A stretch of 64,000 bases of DNA from Clostridium sp. HBUAS56010 (GTDB lineage Bacteria; Bacillota; Clostridia; Lachnospirales; Lachnospiraceae). The notes beneath the pieces were generated by a model. The model saw nothing but the letters and a program-made list of their open reading frames with translations. It made no database searches and was not told the DNA's origin. The stretch's first letter is position 1, and the number at the start of each line of letters is the position of its first letter. The DNA lies in the NCBI RefSeq assembly GCF_007115105.1, contig NZ_SULJ01000003.1:124001-188000 (forward strand). Direction: 5' to 3'. Positions 60,242-64,000 of the stretch are shown in pieces. The translations under genes and the position numbers were made by a program.

Positions 60242-61657
60242 TTATTTTCTTTTCCATATGCCGGCAGTGAGTACGGTCATATCATCCGCCGCTGTTTCCG
60301 TAAAGGATCTGGCAAATAGCAGAATCCGGTCCGCCATATCCTGTGGATTCTTTACCGGCATGCCTTCAATGAATTCTTTCAGCATTAATTCCTTATCGTC
60401 AGCAGGAAGTGCATCTAATATGCCATCACTCACCATAATGATCCGGTTGTCATCCCACAGTTTCTTGGATAGCAATACGGGTTCCACAGGATTTAAAATT
60501 CCCATGGGAACGTCACCTGCCTCTAAAAGTTCCACCCCCCGCTCACTTAATATGTAAGTAGCGGCGGCTCCAAGCTTCATGGCTTCCATGATTCCGGTCT
60601 TTAAATCAATACAGCACAGATCCAGGGTAGCCGGGTGCTGGGAGATTCCGGTGAGAAGCAAAACCGTATTGACCATCTTTAAAGCGGCTCTGCAGGAAAA
60701 TCCTGCTTCCAAAAGTCTCTGGGTCAGTTCAATGACCTGGCGGCTCTCTTCTTCTGCTGCCTTTCCGCTTCCCATGCCATCTGACAGACTTATGATAACT
60801 TGTCCCGGCTGGACTTGTCCAAAGGTGTAATTGTCTCCAGAGACTTCTTCTCCCGACTTTACTGCCTTGGCAGCTCCATATATCACCTGATACTCTCCCC
60901 GTTCCACAAACCGTATGGTATCCGCCTGTTTGGTCACCAGATTTCTTCCGTCCGGTGCCACGGTCCACTCCCCTTCTTCCATGGCTCCTTCTAGAATCTC
61001 AGCGGCTTCTTTCACGGTAACACAGCGCCCATTCATGGTGCGCATGGTTAAAAATGCTTCTCTTTGCTGATTTTCATATTCCAGCACCAGCATTTTCTCT
61101 ATTATGATGCGGTTGCGGCGAAATGCCCGTTTTACCTCATCTTCCCAATCCGGAGTGATATCAACCGCATGCTCTACCTGATGAGAAAATTCTTCCAGGA
61201 TCACCGCCAGTTCCTGAAACTGGACAATGACAGCATCTCTGCTTTCCAAAAAGCGGTTTTTCCATGCCAGATTCATGGTAGCTCTTCCAAGGCCTCTGTT
61301 TAGATGGCCCATGTATTCATCTTTCTTTTTGCAGGTTTCCAGAAAAAAACGGGGCATGTCCCCGTAATCCACGTTGCCCTTTTGTTCAAATGCACGAATC
61401 AGATACTGCAGATAATACTGGTTATCCTGTTCTTTCCCGGGATGCACAAAGCATTTGTTACAGCCTGCGCATACCATGGCTGCTGCTGTCTCTAAAGCCG
61501 CAACGCCATCTTCCTTCGTAAGTCCCTGTTCTGTGGACAGGTCATCTGTGCACGCTCTGGCAAGTTCTCCCAAAGAGTTTGCCATGTCGTTTAATCTTTT
61601 AGCCGTGTATACATTCACATCAGCCATATCGTGATGTGCTGCCTTACGTCTGAACAC
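60242..61657 (-). CDS. spoIIE: SpoIIE-type PP2C phosphatase without membrane domain
   Basis: The 471-residue protein starts with GTG (AGGAGGG eight bases ahead). The C-terminal domain has the PP2C metal motifs LSDGMGSGKAAEEESRQVIE, MVSDGILDALPADD and TAADDMTVLTAGIW. The middle region (about 150-245) matches the SpoIIE regulatory domain. It lacks the ten-helix membrane segment that makes B. subtilis SpoIIE about 820 residues. The N-terminal part carries a cysteine cluster (VCAGCNKCFVH). It dephosphorylates SpoIIAA to release sigma-F in the forespore. The 21-base promoter spacer and Spo0A-like boxes upstream support the identity. Confidence 0.93.
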   Translation of the reverse strand: MFRRKAAHHDMADVNVYTAKRLNDMANSLGELARACTDDLSTEQGLTKEDGVAALETAAAMVCAGCNKCFVHPGKEQDNQYYLQYLIRAFEQKGNVDYGDMPRFFLETCKKKDEYMGHLNRGLGRATMNLAWKNRFLESRDAVIVQFQELAVILEEFSHQVEHAVDITPDWEDEVKRAFRRNRIIIEKMLVLEYENQQREAFLTMRTMNGRCVTVKEAAEILEGAMEEGEWTVAPDGRNLVTKQADTIRFVERGEYQVIYGAAKAVKSGEEVSGDNYTFGQVQPGQVIISLSDGMGSGKAAEEESRQVIELTQRLLEAGFSCRAALKMVNTVLLLTGISQHPATLDLCCIDLKTGIMEAMKLGAAATYILSERGVELLEAGDVPMGILNPVEPVLLSKKLWDDNRIIMVSDGILDALPADDKELMLKEFIEGMPVKNPQDMADRILLFARSFTETAADDMTVLTAGIWKRK

Positions 61658-61694
61658 AAAAAATCCCTCCTGCCTGTTTCATGCTATCGACCAC

Positions 61695-61760
61695 ATTATA
61701 TACAGACAGAAGGAAAATATTTGTCAAAACAACTAAGCCATTATTAAAAATCGTACGACA
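61695..61760 (-). promoter_or_regulatory. Spo0A-type promoter of spoIIE
   Basis: TTGACA (61722-61727) and TATAAT (61695-61700) are 21 bases apart on the minus strand, the same unusual spacing as the Spo0A-activated spoIIE and spoIIG promoters of Bacillus. TTTGTCAAA (61720-61728) overlaps the -35 and TGTCGTA (complement of 61754-61760) lies upstream; both resemble the 0A box TGTCGAA. Confidence 0.8.
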
Positions 61761-61816
61761 GGTTTCTCCTTTTAAGTTCACACCCTCCGGGCATGAAAAG
61801 AAATCCGCAGGGAAAT

Positions 61817-62140
61817 CTACTGCCGCTGCGATGGTTTCAACAAAATCTCATCAGGCTTTACAAGACCAAGCTTCTGCTTTGCCACTTCTTCTACATACTG
61901 TTTGGTTTGTACATAGACCCGGTGATCCTCCAGCTTCTTCGCCCGTTCTTCCTCCTTGTCCACCTGCGCCTCAAGATTCTCAAGGCGTATGGAATACTCC
62001 CGTTCCTTTTCCTTTAAAGATGCACCTTTAAGGGTCACAGTCACGGCAAGGCTGAATACAACAAAAGTAATACCGATGAGAGCCATGCGGTTGCCCCATT
62101 TATCTTTTCTTTTTCTTCTAGTTTTACCTATCCTATTCAT
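61817..62140 (-). CDS. divIC: DivIC/FtsB-type septum formation initiator
   Basis: The 107-residue protein has one membrane helix (about 20-40) after a basic cytosolic start (MNRIGKTRRKRKDKWGNR), then a coiled coil (EKEREYSIRLENLEAQVDKE) and a conserved end (YVEEVAKQKLGLVKPDEIL). It joins the divisome at septation and is placed between yabQ and spoIIE as in Bacillus. Confidence 0.92.
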   Translation of the reverse strand: MNRIGKTRRKRKDKWGNRMALIGITFVVFSLAVTVTLKGASLKEKEREYSIRLENLEAQVDKEEERAKKLEDHRVYVQTKQYVEEVAKQKLGLVKPDEILLKPSQRQ

Positions 62141-62157
62141 AAATTCACCAGTCGTCC

Positions 62158-62514
62158 CTATTGCCGCCGTTTATGGCGAAAAAACCTACGCAGTTTCATT
62201 TTAAGATATTTCCAAAACTTTTTCAAGAACTTTAGGAAAAACCTGCTGATCATCCTGTCATACAGAAACATTCCAAGAAATATTCCTGCAATCACATAAC
62301 CTCTTAATCCGCCGTCATTCTGCTCATATAGAAGGGAAAATACCGACAAGGCGGCATATACCCAGAAGATCATATCCTCAATTCCTGTAAAGACATAGGA
62401 GTGGGGAATGAAGATACGGAAAGCGCGCAACAGGTCATATGTCATCATAAGCCCTGCACCCGTCAAAAAGCTGTAGAGCAGAAGTTTTACTTCATATATA
62501 ATATGAACGCTCAT
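62158..62514 (-). CDS. yabQ: YabQ, spore cortex membrane protein
   Basis: The 118-residue protein has about three to four membrane helices (LLLYSFLTGAGLMMTYDLLR, DMIFWVYAALSVFSLLYE, GYVIAGIFLGMFLYDRMIS) and a basic end (KFWKYLKMKLRRFFRHKRRQ). It is needed for spore cortex formation in Bacillus. It lies between yabP and divIC. Confidence 0.92.
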   Translation of the reverse strand: MSVHIIYEVKLLLYSFLTGAGLMMTYDLLRAFRIFIPHSYVFTGIEDMIFWVYAALSVFSLLYEQNDGGLRGYVIAGIFLGMFLYDRMISRFFLKFLKKFWKYLKMKLRRFFRHKRRQ

Positions 62515-62531
62515 ATGACTCCCTCTGATTC

Positions 62532-62816
62532 TTATTTAAACAGTCTGGACAAAAGAGATTCCCCGGATCTGCGGAGTGCCTCATTGGAGGAATAATTCAA
62601 ACTTTCAATGGTGCCGTTTAAATCCACTTCCCCTTTTTCCAATGTCAGCCGGCTGACATGAAGGTCTTTGCCCTTTAAAGTCAAAAGCCCCATATCCGTA
62701 TCCAGAACTACCTGATTTTCATCAAAAGACACCACTTCCCGTATTCCTGTTAACGTACCGGAGGCACGATTTTCTATTGTCAGCCTGTGAGGGCGGATAT
62801 TTACTTTCTCTTCCAT
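62532..62816 (-). CDS. yabP: YabP, sporulation protein
   Basis: The 94-residue protein has the YabP signature HRLTIENRASGTLTGIREVV and TDMGLLTLKGKDLHVSRLTL. It is mother-cell expressed in Bacillus and works with YabQ. The ribosome binding site AGGAGG is the end of a 13-bp stem (62825-62859), unlike its neighbours. Confidence 0.93.
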   Translation of the reverse strand: MEEKVNIRPHRLTIENRASGTLTGIREVVSFDENQVVLDTDMGLLTLKGKDLHVSRLTLEKGEVDLNGTIESLNYSSNEALRRSGESLLSRLFK

Positions 62817-62824
62817 AAGAAAAA

Positions 62825-62859
62825 CCTCCTAATATACCTGTCTTAAGTATATTAGGAGG
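62825..62859 (-). terminator. terminator-like stem that sequesters the yabP ribosome binding site
   Basis: CCTCCTAATATAC and GTATATTAGGAGG are a perfect 13-bp inverted repeat with a 9-base loop. On the minus strand it is followed by TTTTTC and then the yabP ATG. The AGGAGG Shine-Dalgarno is inside the 3' arm. It probably terminates the hup-rqcP transcript while also masking the yabP start on read-through RNA. Confidence 0.8.
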
Positions 62860-62904
62860 AATGCTCCAATATTCCTGAAATTTATCATGCGTAAAGACTA
62901 AGAG

Positions 62905-63144
62905 TTAAAGATACCGGTACAGTTCCTTCGCCTCATCTTTTTTCACCGTTTCTGCTACATCAAGAACCTCTACCTTAACCGAACTGGTCCCAAAATGTAT
63001 CTGAATCACGTCACCCTGTTTGATGTTCAGAGAAGCTTTTGCAGGCTTTTCATTCACAAGCACACGACCAGCATCACAGGCCTCATTGGCTACAGTCCTT
63101 CTTTTAATAAGGCGGGAAACTTTAAGAAACTTGTCTAATCTCAT
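62905..63144 (-). CDS. rqcP: RqcP/YabO, S4-domain RNA-binding protein
   Basis: The 79-residue S4-domain protein (MRLDKFLKVSRLIKRRTVAN, VLVNEKPAKASLNIKQGDVI) belongs to the YabO/RqcP group that binds stalled 50S subunits in ribosome quality control. It starts three bases after the hup stop and is co-transcribed with it. Confidence 0.94.
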   Translation of the reverse strand: MRLDKFLKVSRLIKRRTVANEACDAGRVLVNEKPAKASLNIKQGDVIQIHFGTSSVKVEVLDVAETVKKDEAKELYRYL

Positions 63145-63147
63145 GGA

Positions 63148-63423
63148 TTATGCGTTAACCATATCCTTTAAAGCTTTTCCAGCTTTGAATTTTGGTGTTT
63201 TGGATGCAGGGATGTTCATAACTTCACCGCTCTTTGGATTTCTGCCTTCTCTTGCAGCTCTTTCAGATACCTCAAATGTACCAAAACCAACTAACTGGAT
63301 TTTCTCGCCGTTCACTAACTCTTCAGATATAACATCTGTCAAAGCTTTTACTGCCTTCTCCGCATCTTTTTTTGACAGCTCTGCTTTCTCTGCTACTGCT
63401 GCGATTAACTCTGCTTTGTTCAT
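63148..63423 (-). CDS. hup: HU-type histone-like DNA-binding protein
   Basis: The 91-residue protein starts at ATG 63423 ([17 protein letters not shown]) with AGGAGG ahead. It has the HU signature [20 protein letters not shown] and the basic beta arms that bend DNA. It is a nucleoid-associated dimer expressed at high level, consistent with its consensus promoter. Confidence 0.97.
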   Translation of the reverse strand: MNKAELIAAVAEKAELSKKDAEKAVKALTDVISEELVNGEKIQLVGFGTFEVSERAAREGRNPKSGEVMNIPASKTPKFKAGKALKDMVNA

Positions 63424-63741
63424 TGATATCTTCCTCCTGAAATGTAGCACTTTGCTACTATTTTTCGCATTAACACGATTACTATATCATTTATAGCTGT
63501 TTCTCCTGTTTTTGTCAAGGTTTTTTCCTCTTTTTACAGGCTTTTTAACCCTTTTTTATCACATCGGGGAGAGCCTTTCTTCCTTCCGACGAAATCACCT
63601 TTTTCTCGTCAAAAAACAAGACATTTTTATTAGAAATTTTTCCCAATTCTGAAGATTTTCTGACATTTGCTTTTTGCCCCTGTTAAAACAGAACGGTTTC
63701 TTATATAATAAGTTATAATTTAATTGAAACCGGAGGCTCTT
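63424..63741. other. divergent promoter region
   Basis: Holds the hup promoter at 63490-63518 and, at the right end, a promoter for the + strand gene (TATAAT near 63702 and GGAGG 63732-63736). The centre is AT-rich with T-tracts but contains no gene. Confidence 0.6.
63490..63518 (-). promoter_or_regulatory. hup promoter
   Basis: TTGACA (63513-63518) and TATAAA (63490-63495) on the minus strand with 17 bases between, about 65 bases before the hup ATG. Confidence 0.85.
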
Positions 63742-64000
63742 ATGAAAGAATTCAATATCTGGAAAAAAATGGCAGCATGCCTGCTGTTTTTAAACATTGT
63801 TTTTTCTGCATTTCACATGCAGACCGTATCACCCGGTCAGGCAGAAGCGGACTTATCTGCAAAAGCCATGGGCTTTGGTCCGTCCATTGCCATGGGACCT
63901 GGAGCAAAAGTATTTGGCGGCGGCAGCTTATCCCTCCTTGCCGATTATGATAACAGACAGATGCTTTCCATGGTTCTCCAGGACAAGCAGGGCAATGTGG
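63742..64000 (+). CDS. secreted protein, 5' part only
   Basis: From ATG 63742 (CGGAGG ahead) the visible 86 residues have a basic start, a hydrophobic signal sequence (ACLLFLNIVFSAFHM) and a Gly-rich mature start. The frame then reads DNRQMLSMVLQDKQGNV and is cut by the window end. This last piece resembles the beginning of secreted metallo-beta-lactamase-fold (ComEC-like) hydrolases, in which an Asp-Gly-Gly motif would follow. The assignment is weak until the rest is seen. Confidence 0.55.
   Translation, partial: MKEFNIWKKMAACLLFLNIVFSAFHMQTVSPGQAEADLSAKAMGFGPSIAMGPGAKVFGGGSLSLLADYDNRQMLSMVLQDKQGNV

Overview
The window looks like a chromosomal segment of an anaerobic, spore-forming Firmicute of the Lachnospiraceae / Clostridium cluster XIVa type. 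It has moderate-to-low GC, AGGAGG-type ribosome binding sites, consensus sigma-A promoters, a yabP-yabQ-divIC-spoIIE-tilS-hpt-ftsH sporulation and division block, and a glycyl-radical microcompartment operon. Almost every gene is on the minus strand, so operons read from high to low coordinates.

Region 1 (1-9.3 kb) is accessory. It holds an orphan Rhs tip, a large Rhs toxin gene with a likely immunity gene, a partner protein with an FN3-like domain interrupted by Trp-rich repeats, a small tail-fibre-like gene behind a strong promoter bracketed by two LexA boxes, a + strand relic and a truncated IS200/IS605 transposase. Region 2 (9.3-11.5 kb) has a proline-rich, possibly spore-associated protein with a sigma-K-like promoter, a sugar nucleotidyltransferase and an AtpI-like membrane protein.

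Region 3 (11.6-29.1 kb) is a complete choline-type glycyl-radical microcompartment operon. CutC (every active-site residue I could check is in register), CutD, an acetylating aldehyde dehydrogenase, a second aldehyde dehydrogenase homologue without the catalytic cysteine, a PduL phosphotransacylase and an iron alcohol dehydrogenase form the core. Eight shell-type genes, EutJ/P/Q/T-like accessory proteins and two 10-TM transporters accompany them. A MerR regulator sits at the head. Its own promoter and the operon promoter share a 20-bp spacer with a CCCCT/AGGGG dyad. Expected flow: choline to trimethylamine and acetaldehyde, then acetaldehyde to ethanol and to acetyl-CoA and acetyl phosphate.

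Region 4 (29-38.5 kb) has thioredoxin, a YhgE/Pip-type membrane protein with a membrane-anchored partner, and a five-gene metal-chelate ABC operon that includes a DUF364-type protein and a bicupin. A Crp/Fnr-family regulator precedes it. Region 5 (38.6-49.6 kb) has tRNA-Gly, a GntR/HyuA/transporter operon, a YiaK-like dehydrogenase, an aldehyde dehydrogenase, and an AraC gene fused in frame to a lipoprotein-type iron-chelate binding protein. A GTTAG-N6-CTAAC palindrome recurs at the regulator, at the ABC operon and at the AraC fusion.

Region 6 (49.7-64 kb) has an ACT protein, tRNAs, a superoxide reductase-like protein, a ferritin-like protein, a chemoreceptor, a GH13 amylase, and the housekeeping/sporulation block ending in hup. 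A secreted protein on the + strand is cut by the window end. The most novel leads are the SOS-controlled tail-fibre/Rhs neighbourhood, the nested AraC/lipoprotein gene and its shared operator, the cysteine-less aldehyde dehydrogenase and Rho-N-tailed shell protein in the choline compartment, and the yabP ribosome binding site buried in a terminator stem.
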